Below, one piece after another: positions 17,324 to 26,065 of a stretch of DNA of 64,000 nucleotides. The notes beneath the pieces were generated by a model. The model had not been told where the DNA came from, did not search any database, and saw only the letters and a list, made by a program, of their open reading frames with translations. Made by a program: the position numbers and the translations under genes. The stretch's first letter is position 1. Each line of letters opens with the position of its first letter. Source of the stretch: Flavobacterium terrae (GTDB lineage Bacteria > Bacteroidota > Bacteroidia > Flavobacteriales > Flavobacteriaceae); assembly GCF_900142035.1 (NCBI RefSeq), contig NZ_FQZI01000001.1:248001-312000 (forward strand), read 5' to 3'.

Positions 17324-17761
17324 TTAATCTATCGCTTGAATTTTCTTAATATATTCCTCCAAAAAACAAGCCAAATAATTGTACTTAATCTGAGGCTCCA
17401 AGTCACCTTCAAAATAATAATATATTGGCGAATCATTCAGAATAGTAGTATCAATGAATGCGAAGATATATCCTTGATGTGAGAAGAATACAAAATGTTC
17501 TTTTTTAAATTCAAATGAACTATTATCATCTTTTAGTAATTCATTTGCGTATTCTCTTAATTCAAAAACTCTATCATAAAAACAATCCTCTCCTCTCAAT
17601 ATCCCTCCACCAGATTTACCCATTTTTTTCAAAAAGAACTTGTAATCATTTGGCAAAGTAACATCATAATAACTTTCAATATTATTTATTTGATTGTCAT
17701 CAAGCCCCTCAAGTTTATATCCTAATTTTTCAATTTTATTTATTATTTCAATTATCATCAT
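17324..17761 (-). CDS. SMI1/KNR4 (SUKH-1) family protein
   Basis: The 145-residue protein has the SUKH signature: an N-terminal helix, then LPNDYKFFLKKMGKSGGGIL (about 35-54), a Phe/Tyr-rich strand region (FVFFSHQGYIFAFIDT) and a closing helix (LACFLEEYIKKI). SUKH proteins are often immunity proteins that neutralise nuclease or deaminase toxins of contact-dependent systems. No toxin, Rhs or type VI gene lies beside it, so it is an orphan or has another role. A terminator separates it from the gene upstream. Confidence 0.82.
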   Translation of the reverse strand: MMIIEIINKIEKLGYKLEGLDDNQINNIESYYDVTLPNDYKFFLKKMGKSGGGILRGEDCFYDRVFELREYANELLKDDNSSFEFKKEHFVFFSHQGYIFAFIDTTILNDSPIYYYFEGDLEPQIKYNYLACFLEEYIKKIQAID

Positions 17762-17834
17762 TTCTTAATAATTTGTTTGATAACATCTGTACCCAATAAC
17801 GTGAAATCATTTTTACTCACAAAATGATATTAAA

Positions 17835-17857
17835 AAAAGCCCTTAAACAGGGCTTTT
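17835..17857 (-). terminator. Terminator of the ACT-domain gene
   Basis: AAAAGCCCT (17835-17843) pairs with AGGGCTTTT (17849-17857). On the minus strand it is followed by a T run, 3 bp after the stop of the gene ending at 17860. Confidence 0.85.
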
Positions 17858-17859
17858 CT

Positions 17860-18522
17860 TTATTTTGTCGATTTCAAATCCTTAATCACTTTAAAAGCTT
17901 TGTCTACAATTTCATCATCTACTAAAATTGTAAACTCATTAGAAGTTGAAATTACTTCGTAAATAACAATTCCTTCCCAAGCCAAACGTTGGAAAATAAA
18001 ATAATAAATTCCTGGAACCGATGTGTTTTCTTTAGGAAGTTTAACCGTTATAGAAGCTAAATTTTCTAACTTCTGCGTTAATTTTTCTCCCTTAAAGTGT
18101 TTCTCAATCAAGTGAGAAATACTATCACTTACCACTATATTTGTTTCGTTTACACCACGAGATGATGTATAAAAAATATCTGAATGTGAATCGATATCCG
18201 AAATCAAATCAGCTTGTTTGTTTAAAATCGTATCTGAAATAAGAAACGTATAATCTGTTAACGATGAACGTACAGTAATTTCACCTATGTTTTTTAAAAC
18301 CTTAGTAATCTTATGATTCACCTTAAAATCTAAGTCTTCAGACAGACGCTTTAATGCCATAATTACAGCACCTTGTTTTACGTCTTTCCCTAATTCTTCT
18401 TCTAATTCATCGGTAATCGTTCTCGCTAAAGAAGTCAAGTTAATAATTCCTTGCGATAATGCATTTAATAAAAAGGGTTTGGTTTTAATGTAGTTCTCTA
18501 CAACTGAAGAAATCGTTTTCAT
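17860..18522 (-). CDS. Putative winged-helix plus ACT-domain regulator
   Basis: The 220-residue soluble protein has an N-terminal half that looks like a helix-turn-helix (INLTSLARTITDELEEELGKDVKQ, split around residues 27-60). The C-terminal half (about 150-215) has the beta-alpha-beta pattern of an ACT domain (LASITVKLP, then PGIYYFIFQRLAWEGIVIYE, then FTILVDDEIVDKAFKVIK). ACT domains bind amino acids, and the pattern resembles that of aspartate kinases, but no kinase domain is present. It may be an amino-acid-responsive regulator. It stands alone with its own terminator. Confidence 0.65.
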   Translation of the reverse strand: MKTISSVVENYIKTKPFLLNALSQGIINLTSLARTITDELEEELGKDVKQGAVIMALKRLSEDLDFKVNHKITKVLKNIGEITVRSSLTDYTFLISDTILNKQADLISDIDSHSDIFYTSSRGVNETNIVVSDSISHLIEKHFKGEKLTQKLENLASITVKLPKENTSVPGIYYFIFQRLAWEGIVIYEVISTSNEFTILVDDEIVDKAFKVIKDLKSTK

Positions 18523-18635
18523 TTATCTGTCCTAATTTTTGGCAAATATAGAAAAAAAACATTTTGTTACGAATTTAACCTTGCTATATTTTTTTAAATG
18601 CTTTTATAACAATAGGGGTGTTTTTTGAGCAAATT

Positions 18636-18995
18636 TTAAAAATGATAAAAAGCATCTTCAAGATGCTCTATTGTAAAATTACCTTTGTCGTGTATTACTG
18701 AGATGATATCAAAACGAATAGAAAGGTCAAGATTTTTCAAATTGACATATTCGTCGATAGCCTTAACAAGAAGTTTTATTTTTTTAGGGCTTACAAAATC
18801 TTCAGGGTTTCCGTAGTCTACCGAAGAGCGGGTTTTTACTTCAACAACAATTAGAGTGTCATCTTTTTGAGCAATGAGGTCAATCTCTGCTTTTTGAAAA
18901 ACAAAATTACTTTCTAAAACAGTGTAACCATTTTTTTGAAGATATTCTTTAGCAAGCTCTTCGCCTTTTTTACCTAAATAATTATGGAAAGCCAT
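18636..18995 (-). CDS. YraN/UPF0102 family putative endonuclease-like protein
   Basis: The 119-residue length is standard for YraN. The fold resembles Holliday-junction resolvases, with the PD-(D/E)xK-like core AEIDLIAQKDDTLIVVEVK (about residues 35-53) and the N-terminal GKKGEELAKEYLQKNGY. Biochemical function is not settled for the family. Its ATG overlaps the stop of the LD-carboxypeptidase gene by 1 bp (TAATG), so the two are translationally coupled. Confidence 0.9.
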   Translation of the reverse strand: MAFHNYLGKKGEELAKEYLQKNGYTVLESNFVFQKAEIDLIAQKDDTLIVVEVKTRSSVDYGNPEDFVSPKKIKLLVKAIDEYVNLKNLDLSIRFDIISVIHDKGNFTIEHLEDAFYHF

Positions 18996-19957
18996 TATCT
19001 TTCAAAAAAGACCTTAGTGCATTCAGCATTTACATCTAGTTCAATTTGTGAACCAAAAACCAAGGCACGATTGTCTTGAATATGTCCGGCTGGAAAATTA
19101 TAAACAATAGGAATATTATATTTTTTAGTCACATCTTCAATGATTTGTAACGCATCCTTACCCCAAGGTATATCATTGTCTTTCATCTTTGTCATCCCTC
19201 CCACTAAAATTCCTTTGATACTTTCCAAACAACCATTACGTTTTAAATTCATCATCATACGGTCAATGTGATACAAGTACTCGTCTAAATCTTCAATAAA
19301 AAGAATTTTATCATTGCAATCAATGGCTGATGGTGACCCAAACAAACTATATAAAATCGACAAATTACCACCCACTAATTCCCCTGTGGCTTTGCCTAAC
19401 TTATTCATATTATGAAACGGAATATCATATTCCAACCTCTCAGTACCAAACAATGCAATTTTCATTGTCTCTTTAGCTTGTTTTGAAGCTCTAGCTACAG
19501 TCACAGGCATAATTCCATGAATCGATTTATAACCCATCGTATTCAAATGACTATGTAAAACTGTTACATCACTAAAACCAACAATCCATTTTGGGTTCTG
19601 CTTGAATTTTGTAAAATCCAATAAATCCAACATTCTCACTGTTCCATAACCTCCGCGAACACACCAAATCATTTTAATGTTAGGATTATCTAATTGCTCT
19701 TGAAAATCTTTGGCACGTTGCTCATCGGTTCCTGCCAACTGATTTAAATCTAACCCAATAGTACTTCCTATTTTTACTTCTAATCCCCAACTTTTCAATA
19801 ATTCTATAGCTGGTTTCAAATTATCATCAATGTTTTTACGAGCAGTAGCCACAATAGCCACCGTGTCGCCTTTTTTAAGTAAAGGAGGTGTTACCATCAT
19901 TTTTTGTGAATAGGATAAATTAAAAATAAGTATTAAAACGAGTAAATAGCGAGACAT
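18995..19957 (-). CDS. ldcA: LD-carboxypeptidase (peptidase family S66)
   Basis: The 320-residue protein has an N-terminal signal peptide (about 1-18, ending SYSQ), so it acts in the periplasm, unlike cytoplasmic E. coli LdcA. Family marks are the GDTVAIVATA start, WCVRGGYG, the nucleophile serine in GFSDVT, the glutamate in FIEDLDEY and the histidine in PAGHIQDN, together the Ser-Glu-His triad. It removes D-alanine from the tetrapeptide of recycled or mature murein. It is the first gene of a two-gene unit with yraN and is divergent from metG. Confidence 0.9.
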   Translation of the reverse strand: MSRYLLVLILIFNLSYSQKMMVTPPLLKKGDTVAIVATARKNIDDNLKPAIELLKSWGLEVKIGSTIGLDLNQLAGTDEQRAKDFQEQLDNPNIKMIWCVRGGYGTVRMLDLLDFTKFKQNPKWIVGFSDVTVLHSHLNTMGYKSIHGIMPVTVARASKQAKETMKIALFGTERLEYDIPFHNMNKLGKATGELVGGNLSILYSLFGSPSAIDCNDKILFIEDLDEYLYHIDRMMMNLKRNGCLESIKGILVGGMTKMKDNDIPWGKDALQIIEDVTKKYNIPIVYNFPAGHIQDNRALVFGSQIELDVNAECTKVFFER

Positions 19958-20029
19958 TACTTATTAAGTTATAGTTTCAAAAGTAATAAATTAGGAATAG
20001 TATTCGTGTATTCTTGGACGAAAAAACCT

Positions 20030-20037
20030 TATTTTTG
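20030..20037 (+). promoter_or_regulatory. -7 box of metG
   Basis: TATTTTTG is a perfect TAnnTTTG match 19 bp before the metG ATG. The nearest TTG upstream (20014) is too close for a normal -33 element. Confidence 0.55.
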
Positions 20038-20056
20038 CACTCAATTTAGTTGAATT

Positions 20057-22117
20057 ATGGTACAAAATCCGAAAAGATATACAATTACGGCAGCTTTGCC
20101 TTATACTAACGGCCCCATCCACATTGGTCATTTAGCTGGTGTGTATGTTCCTGGTGATATTTATGCACGTTTTTTACGTTTACAAGGTAAAGACGTGGCT
20201 TACATTTGTGGAAGTGATGAGCATGGAGTTGCAATTTCAATGAAAGCCAAAAAAGAAGGAATTACTCCACAAGAAGTAATAGACAAATACGACGGAATCA
20301 TTCGTCAGTCTTTTATCGATTTTGGAATTTCATTTGATAATTACTCTAGAACTTCTGCCAAAATTCATCATGAAACCGCTTCAGAATTTTTTAGAAAATT
20401 GTATGACGAAGGTAAATTCATCGAAGAAACTACAGATCAATTATACGATGAAAAAGCAGATCAGTTTTTAGCCGATCGTTTTGTAATAGGTACTTGTCCA
20501 AAATGTGGCAACGAAGAAGCCTACGGTGACCAATGCGAAAAATGTGGTTCGTCATGGAATGCTACCGATTTAATTAACCCAAAATCAACAATAACAGGAA
20601 CAAAGCCTGTTTTAAAATCAACGAAACACTGGTTTTTACCTTTAAATGAATATTCTGATTTTTTACAGAAATGGATTGTAGAAGGGCATAAAAATGACTG
20701 GAAACCGAATGTGTACGGACAGGTAAAATCTTGGATTGATGGTGGATTAGAGCCTCGTGCAGTAACTCGTGACCTAGACTGGGGAATTGATGTTCCTGTA
20801 GAAGGTGCAGAAGGTAAAAAACTATATGTGTGGTTTGATGCGCCTATCGGTTATATTTCATCAACAAAAGAATGGGCCGCACGTAAAGGTAAAGACTGGG
20901 AACCTTACTGGAAATCAGATGATACAAAATTAGTTCACTTTATCGGAAAAGACAATATCGTATTCCATTGCGTGATTTTCCCTGCGATGTTAAAAGCAGA
21001 AGGAAGCTATATTTTACCAGATAATGTTCCAGCCAATGAATTCCTAAATTTAGAAGGAAACAAATTATCGACTTCTAAAAACTGGGCGGTTTGGTTGCAC
21101 GAATATTTAATCGATTTCCCTGAAAAACAAGATGCTTTACGTTATGCCTTAACGGCGAATGCCCCAGAAACACAAGACAACGATTTTACCTGGAAATCTT
21201 TCCAAGCAAGAAATAATAATGAGTTGGCTGCTATCTTTGGAAACTTCATCAACCGTGTGGTGGTATTAACTAACAAATACTACGACGGAATTGTTCCTGC
21301 TCCAAACGAATTCAATGCAATTGACGAAGCTACTTTAACCGAATTAAAAGCCTATCCAGCAGTGATTGCTTCTTCTGTAGAAAGATACAGATTTAGAGAA
21401 GCATTAGGCGAAATGATGAACGTAGCTCGTTTGGGTAACAAATATTTAGCCGATGAAGAACCTTGGAAAATGGTAAAAACAGATCCTGAGCGAGTTAAAA
21501 CACAAATGTATGTAGCATTGCAAATTGCTGCTGCTTTACGAGTATTGGCTGAACCATTCTTACCGTTTACAGCTAATAAATTAGCCAATATCTTAAAATT
21601 AGACGAATTAAATTGGAACAAAGTAGCTGAAACTTCAGATTTACTGCCTGCAGGTCATAAAATTGGCGAAGCAGAAATTCTTTTCGCTCAAATTGAAGAT
21701 GCAGAAATCCAAAAACAAATTGATAAACTCGAAACTACTAAAAAAGCAAATGTAGTAGCCACAAATAATAAAATTATGCCTCAAAAAGAAACTGCAACTT
21801 TCGACGATTTCTCAAAAATCGATTTACGTGTTGGAACTATTATCGAAGCCGAAAAAATGCCTAAAGCAGATAAATTATTGGTTTTAAAAGTAGATACTGG
21901 ATTAGATGTTCGTACTATTGTTTCGGGAATTGCAGAACACTTCACACCTGAAGAAGTAATTGGAAAAAGAGTAACGGTTTTAGTTAACTTGGCACCAAGA
22001 GCTTTGCGTGGTGTGGAAAGTCAAGGAATGTTGTTACTGACAAATAACGCAGAAGGCAAACTAGTATTTGTAAGCCCTGAAGCAGAAGGAGTAGAAAACG
22101 GAGCTACAATTAGTTAA
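20057..22117 (+). CDS. metG: Methionyl-tRNA synthetase
   Basis: The 686-residue protein is class I. The HIGH motif is exact (residues 22-25 in [10 protein letters not shown]), the KMSKS loop appears as KLSTS (about 336), and a Zn knuckle CPKC...CEKC lies near residues 150-165. The C-terminus (about 575-686) carries the EMAP-II/Trbp111-like tRNA-binding domain ([18 protein letters not shown]...ADKLLVL). It charges initiator and elongator tRNA-Met. It is divergent from the LD-carboxypeptidase gene with its own promoter. Confidence 0.98.
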   Translation: MVQNPKRYTITAALPYTNGPIHIGHLAGVYVPGDIYARFLRLQGKDVAYICGSDEHGVAISMKAKKEGITPQEVIDKYDGIIRQSFIDFGISFDNYSRTSAKIHHETASEFFRKLYDEGKFIEETTDQLYDEKADQFLADRFVIGTCPKCGNEEAYGDQCEKCGSSWNATDLINPKSTITGTKPVLKSTKHWFLPLNEYSDFLQKWIVEGHKNDWKPNVYGQVKSWIDGGLEPRAVTRDLDWGIDVPVEGAEGKKLYVWFDAPIGYISSTKEWAARKGKDWEPYWKSDDTKLVHFIGKDNIVFHCVIFPAMLKAEGSYILPDNVPANEFLNLEGNKLSTSKNWAVWLHEYLIDFPEKQDALRYALTANAPETQDNDFTWKSFQARNNNELAAIFGNFINRVVVLTNKYYDGIVPAPNEFNAIDEATLTELKAYPAVIASSVERYRFREALGEMMNVARLGNKYLADEEPWKMVKTDPERVKTQMYVALQIAAALRVLAEPFLPFTANKLANILKLDELNWNKVAETSDLLPAGHKIGEAEILFAQIEDAEIQKQIDKLETTKKANVVATNNKIMPQKETATFDDFSKIDLRVGTIIEAEKMPKADKLLVLKVDTGLDVRTIVSGIAEHFTPEEVIGKRVTVLVNLAPRALRGVESQGMLLLTNNAEGKLVFVSPEAEGVENGATIS

Positions 22118-22181
22118 AATTTTCAGTACAAAATATAATTTTGTCACATTCTTTCATATATTTACATCATCTGAATAACTT

Positions 22182-22898
22182 ATGATATATCCTCAATTAA
22201 AAAATACACCTATAAAAGAAATTATCTTTTCAATTTCTTATGAGGAAATTGTGGACAAAGATTGTTTCGATAAATTTGTTAATTTAGATTCTATCAAAAA
22301 CAATTTTAATGATATTAAACCTTCTGTTACAAATGAATTTGAGGTAAGTAATGGAGGGGTTAGAATTTTAAAAGACAATAGTGGTTTTCATTTAAGAAAC
22401 AAAAATGAAGTTTTGCAAATGAGAAAAGGGTCGTTGTCTTATCATCATCTGAATTCGTATAGAGGTTTTGGTGAAATATTAACTTCGTTATTAGAATATT
22501 GGGAAATTTTTGACCAAATAACTAAAGATAACCTTACGATAACCAATATTTCTGTTCGATATATAAATGTAATAGAAATTGATAAGTCAAATCCTGCATC
22601 GCACCTTGTTCAATTATACCCCAAACAATCAGATGATAGAGAGGTTTTAAACTTCCAGAGTTCTGTTCGTTTTTCGTATAAAGATAATTCAGATTTTATT
22701 GTCAATGCAGTATCTACAAAACCAAAAGAGGATATTGTTTTATTAGATATAAGTGTAAGCAGTAAATTAAAACCTTTTGGCGAAAATAAAATTGACTTAG
22801 AAAAACAATTTTTGCCTTTACAAAACATAAAAAATAGAGCTTTTTTTGATTCGATTACAGCTAAAGCTCTTATAAAGTATATAAATCAAGAAAATTAA
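22182..22898 (+). CDS. TIGR04255 family protein
   Basis: The 238-residue protein matches the TIGR04255 pattern as I know it: an N-terminal block LKNTPIKEIIFSISYEE, a central segment ending in VRYINVIEID (about 125-135) and a C-terminal catalytic-looking but unassigned part. The family is sporadically distributed, found in genomic islands, and has no known function. It is followed after 2 bp by a 149-residue unknown protein and then by another, so it leads a tight three-gene unit. A toxin-antitoxin or defence role is possible but not shown. Confidence 0.75.
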   Translation: MIYPQLKNTPIKEIIFSISYEEIVDKDCFDKFVNLDSIKNNFNDIKPSVTNEFEVSNGGVRILKDNSGFHLRNKNEVLQMRKGSLSYHHLNSYRGFGEILTSLLEYWEIFDQITKDNLTITNISVRYINVIEIDKSNPASHLVQLYPKQSDDREVLNFQSSVRFSYKDNSDFIVNAVSTKPKEDIVLLDISVSSKLKPFGENKIDLEKQFLPLQNIKNRAFFDSITAKALIKYINQEN

Positions 22899-22900
22899 TT

Positions 22901-23350
22901 ATGGAAAATTCATTAACATTCTTAGCAGAGGATTTGGTTTTAAAACAATCCGAATTGTTCAGAGATGAATATGTAAACTCTGAAATTAATCAAGTTCATA
23001 CTTTTAATGAATTAAGTGTTTCCGATCTAGATGATTGGTATAACAGCATTTTAATGAAATTTAGTTTTCTTAATGAAATTCAAGTAAAAAATATTCAAGG
23101 ATTTTTAAAAGCTTTAGGTTATGTTCTTGGAGAGATTGACCCTAATAAATTAGAAATATCTTTGGATTCAGTTGAGGATTCAGATTTAATGTTGTGGCGT
23201 GAATCCAATCATGGAATATCAATGATTACGTTCGATGAATATGGTCAAATAGTTTACAGCTTTATAGGTAAGAATGGCAAAAAAATTAAAGGCACTTTTG
23301 ACCAAAATATTGATATGGAAAAATTGCTTTATAAGTTTATTTCTGCATAA
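22901..23350 (+). CDS. Hypothetical protein, second gene of the TIGR04255 cassette
   Basis: The 149-residue acidic soluble protein has an N-terminal helical half (SVSDLDDWYNSILMKF, then IQGFLKALGYVLGEI) and a C-terminal beta half (ISMITFDEYGQIVYSFIG, then GTFDQNIDMEKLLYKFI). I do not recognise the family. It starts 2 bp after the TIGR04255 gene and ends 13 bp before the third gene, so the three are co-transcribed. Low GC and a Lys/Ile/Asn-rich composition mark the whole cassette. Confidence 0.78.
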   Translation: MENSLTFLAEDLVLKQSELFRDEYVNSEINQVHTFNELSVSDLDDWYNSILMKFSFLNEIQVKNIQGFLKALGYVLGEIDPNKLEISLDSVEDSDLMLWRESNHGISMITFDEYGQIVYSFIGKNGKKIKGTFDQNIDMEKLLYKFISA

Positions 23351-23363
23351 CAATAAAAAATTA

Positions 23364-23933
23364 ATGACAGAATGTTCTTTAGCATATATCCCCAATAGGT
23401 TACATTCATTAGGCAAAGAGATTATACCAGAATTTTCGATTGGTGAAGAATTATATTACAGATGTAGCTTCAACGATCTTGTGAAACCATATCAATCAAT
23501 TAGCTTATATGATGTTTCACATAATAGAAATTTTAACGACACTATTAATTACCCAAAAGATGATGTGTTGTATAATATAGACTCTGATAAAAACATTGAA
23601 AGAATTCCAGAAAAGGAAATAAGCACCACAGTGATAAAATCACTTAGTGAAAATGGAACGTTTGAAAAAATCCTCGTAAGTAAAAACAATCCTGATTTAA
23701 TTGCTAAAATTAAATTGAATCATGATCCAAAACCTTGTATGTATCCACATTGTGTTTTTGAAATCTCTTTAAATAATGTAATTGTCAATAAAGACAATTA
23801 TGGAAATACTTTAAACAAAAGTGGTAGTACATATAAAAATTTAAGATCTGATATAAGAATCGAGTTAACTTCAATTATTTACTCTTCAATTATTGACAAT
23901 AGTGAAGACATAGAAATACTTACAGATCTTTAA
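23364..23933 (+). CDS. Hypothetical protein, third gene of the TIGR04255 cassette
   Basis: The start is placed at ATG 23364, 13 bp after the previous stop; a longer frame beginning at 23274 would overlap that gene by 77 bp. The 189-residue protein has no signal peptide. A notable block is LNHDPKPCMYPHCVFEISLN (about residues 122-141), where two cysteines and two histidines close together might bind metal. It ends with an acidic helix. I know no function for it. Context suggests it works with the TIGR04255 protein. Confidence 0.75.
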   Translation: MTECSLAYIPNRLHSLGKEIIPEFSIGEELYYRCSFNDLVKPYQSISLYDVSHNRNFNDTINYPKDDVLYNIDSDKNIERIPEKEISTTVIKSLSENGTFEKILVSKNNPDLIAKIKLNHDPKPCMYPHCVFEISLNNVIVNKDNYGNTLNKSGSTYKNLRSDIRIELTSIIYSSIIDNSEDIEILTDL

Positions 23934-24017
23934 ATAAAGAAAATTCTAAAATTCAAATTATCTAAAAGAATAATATGTTAGTTTTTCTTCTTAACTTTAT
24001 AGAAAACGAATTAAACT

Positions 24018-24527
24018 ATGTTACAAAAAAGTATTGAAGACGCTTTAAACAAGCAAATTAGAATCGAAGCCGAATCGTCACAAGTTTATCTTTCCATGGC
24101 ATGTTGGGCCGAAATTCATGGTTTTGAAGGCATTGCCCGTTTTATGTATTTACAATCTGATGAAGAGCGTATGCACATGCTTAAATTGATTAAGTATGTT
24201 AATGAACGTGGAGGTCATGCCCAAATAACCGATTTAAAAATGCCTAAAACGACATTTACTGCTTTTCAGGAAATGTTTGAAGAATTATATAAACATGAAC
24301 TTTTTGTTTCACAATCTATCAACGAATTAGTTCACATCACTTTTGAAACTAAAGATTATGCTACTCATAATTTTTTACAATGGTATGTAGCTGAACAAAT
24401 TGAAGAAGAAGCGCAAGCAAAAAACATATTGGATAAAATCAATATGATAGGTGATGATAAAGGAGGATTGTACTTGTTTGATAGAGATATTTTGCAAATT
24501 ACAGCGAAGAATGCAACCGAAAAATAA
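24018..24527 (+). CDS. ftnA: Ferritin (non-haem, bacterial FtnA type)
   Basis: The 169-residue length fits a 24-mer ferritin subunit. Ferroxidase ligands are visible in EAESSQVYLSMACW (about 17-30), SDEERMHMLKL (Glu and His of helix B) and AEQIEEEAQAKNIL (helix D). It oxidises and stores iron in the cytoplasm. The next small gene, coding a Lys/Cys-rich peptide, begins 18 bp downstream and shares a terminator, so the two may form one transcript. The position between an accessory cassette and a metabolic operon gives no further clue. Confidence 0.95.
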   Translation: MLQKSIEDALNKQIRIEAESSQVYLSMACWAEIHGFEGIARFMYLQSDEERMHMLKLIKYVNERGGHAQITDLKMPKTTFTAFQEMFEELYKHELFVSQSINELVHITFETKDYATHNFLQWYVAEQIEEEAQAKNILDKINMIGDDKGGLYLFDRDILQITAKNATEK

Positions 24528-24545
24528 GCATAAAACCTTTTTGCT

Positions 24546-24731
24546 TTGAGCAAAAAAGAAAAAAATAAAGACAAAGACAAGCACGAAAAAGAGCTTAAAA
24601 AACTACACAAGAAAGCAGAAAAGTGTAAGTCAAAATGTTGCGAAAAATATAAAAAGAAAGAGTCTAAACGTTGCAAGCGTTGCCCTATGTTTGACTTGAT
24701 TGAAAAATATCATATAACTCCTTCTTTATGA
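24546..24731 (+). CDS. Tiny Lys/Cys-rich protein downstream of ferritin
   Basis: The 61-residue frame starts with TTG at 24546; there is no ATG, and an in-frame stop lies 15 bp upstream. The first half is almost all Lys/Glu/Asp; the second has five cysteines in CKSKCCEKY and CKRCPMFD. I recall the CCxKY...CxxCPxxD pattern in short Flavobacterial proteins, so I think it is real. It could bind a metal ion, which would fit its place 18 bp after ferritin. Its stop codon lies inside the terminator stem. If the TTG start is wrong the gene may not exist. Confidence 0.58.
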   Translation: MSKKEKNKDKDKHEKELKKLHKKAEKCKSKCCEKYKKKESKRCKRCPMFDLIEKYHITPSL

Positions 24732-24742
24732 AGGAGTTTTTT
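24716..24742 (+). terminator. Rho-independent terminator
   Basis: AACTCCTTC (24716-24724) pairs with GAAGGAGTT (24730-24738) around TTTAT, then a T run. The stop of the 61-residue frame (24729-24731) lies in the loop and right arm. Confidence 0.88.
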
Positions 24743-24755
24743 ATAACACAAAGCC

Positions 24756-25439
24756 ATGAAACCAAAAATAATTGCTTTTGATGCTGATGATACACTTTGG
24801 CATAACGAACCTTACTTTGATGAAGCGCAAGAAAAATTTTGTGCCTTGTTTCGGAACTATGCTTCTCATCAAGAAATCTTGCAACTAATTCTAAGTCATC
24901 AAGTAAAAAATCTGGCTTTATATGGTTTTGGAATCAAAGCTTTTACTTTGTCAATGGTTGAATCTGCTTTAAAATTGACGAATCATCAAATTTCAGGTAA
25001 CGCTATTGATAAAATCCTTCAAATAGGAAAAGAGTTATTACAAAAACCTGTAGAATTATTACCTGATGTAGAAGAAGTCCTTAAAGAACTTAAAGGAAAC
25101 TACAAACTTATTGTTGCTACCAAAGGTGATTTGAAAGACCAACACAGAAAATTACACGATTCCAGTCTGGGTCATTTTTTCCATCATATTGAAGTGATGA
25201 GTGATAAAACCGATGTTGATTATCAAAAAATGCTCAAGCGATTAGATATTCAACCCAGTGATTTTATGATGATTGGAAATTCTTTGAAATCAGATGTGTT
25301 ACCAGTTTTAAATATTGGTGGTTATGGTATTCACATCCCTTATCATACAACTTGGGCTTATGAACAAATCGATTTTGAAGTAATTCATGATAACTTTAGA
25401 TCTATTTCAAATATTAAAGAAGTCTTATCTTTGCTTTAA
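24756..25439 (+). CDS. HAD-superfamily hydrolase
   Basis: The 227-residue protein has motif I FDADDTLWHNE (nucleophile Asp near residue 8, general acid two later), motif II with a Thr in VATKGD (about 128-133), a Lys in motif III and motif IV in MIGNSLKSDV. A helical cap lies between motifs I and II, as in phosphoglycolate-phosphatase-like enzymes. The substrate is unknown. Its stop overlaps the ATG of the CatA-like gene (TAATG), so the three genes to 26967 form a coupled operon. Confidence 0.88.
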   Translation: MKPKIIAFDADDTLWHNEPYFDEAQEKFCALFRNYASHQEILQLILSHQVKNLALYGFGIKAFTLSMVESALKLTNHQISGNAIDKILQIGKELLQKPVELLPDVEEVLKELKGNYKLIVATKGDLKDQHRKLHDSSLGHFFHHIEVMSDKTDVDYQKMLKRLDIQPSDFMMIGNSLKSDVLPVLNIGGYGIHIPYHTTWAYEQIDFEVIHDNFRSISNIKEVLSLL

Positions 25440-26065
25440 TGAAAACAAAATTAGACCTTAATAATTGGAATCGTAAAGAACATTTTGAGTTTTTTAGTAA
25501 AATGGAAGAGCCCTTTTTTGGACTCACATTTACCATTGATTGTACTCAAGCTTTCAATAAAGCTAAAGAACTAAACGTTTCTTTTTTCACGTATTATTTA
25601 CATAAAACATTAATGGCCATCAATACTGTCGAAAATTTCAAATATCGTATTATCGACAATGAAGTTTACATTTGGGATCGAATAGATGTTTCATCAACCA
25701 TCATGCGTGAAGATAAAACCTTCGGTTTTTCATTAATTGAATTTGACACAGACCTCAACCAATTCAACCAAAATACAATCGAGGAAATAGAACGAATTCA
25801 AAACACAACAGGACTGCTTACTCGTGAATTTCCTGATAATAATTTAATTCATTTTTCAGCCATACCTTGGATCGATTTTACTTCAATTTCTCATGCTCGT
25901 GGATTTTCATTTCCAGACAGTTGTCATAAAATTTCATTTGGTAAAATGACTGAAACAAATGGAAGAAAATCGATGCCGATGTCAATTCATGTTCATCATG
26001 GATTAGTTGATGGCTATCATGTAGGTTTGTTTATAGAAGAGTTTGAAAAGCAAATGAATTTGTAA
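25439..26065 (+). CDS. CatA-like acetyltransferase (chloramphenicol-acetyltransferase fold)
   Basis: The 208-residue protein has the length of a CatA trimer subunit. The catalytic His motif HHxxxDG appears as HVHHGLVDGYH near the C-terminus, and SFFTYYLHKTLMAINTVENFKYRI matches the conserved N-terminal region in pieces. It should transfer an acetyl or other acyl group from CoA. Housekeeping relatives in Flavobacteria are common and need not give drug resistance. It is coupled by TAATG overlaps to the genes on both sides. Confidence 0.85.
   Translation: MKTKLDLNNWNRKEHFEFFSKMEEPFFGLTFTIDCTQAFNKAKELNVSFFTYYLHKTLMAINTVENFKYRIIDNEVYIWDRIDVSSTIMREDKTFGFSLIEFDTDLNQFNQNTIEEIERIQNTTGLLTREFPDNNLIHFSAIPWIDFTSISHARGFSFPDSCHKISFGKMTETNGRKSMPMSIHVHHGLVDGYHVGLFIEEFEKQMNL

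Noticed and set aside
23274..23363. Earlier start for the third cassette gene
   Set aside because: It overlaps the second gene by 77 bp; ATG 23364 leaves a normal short gap.
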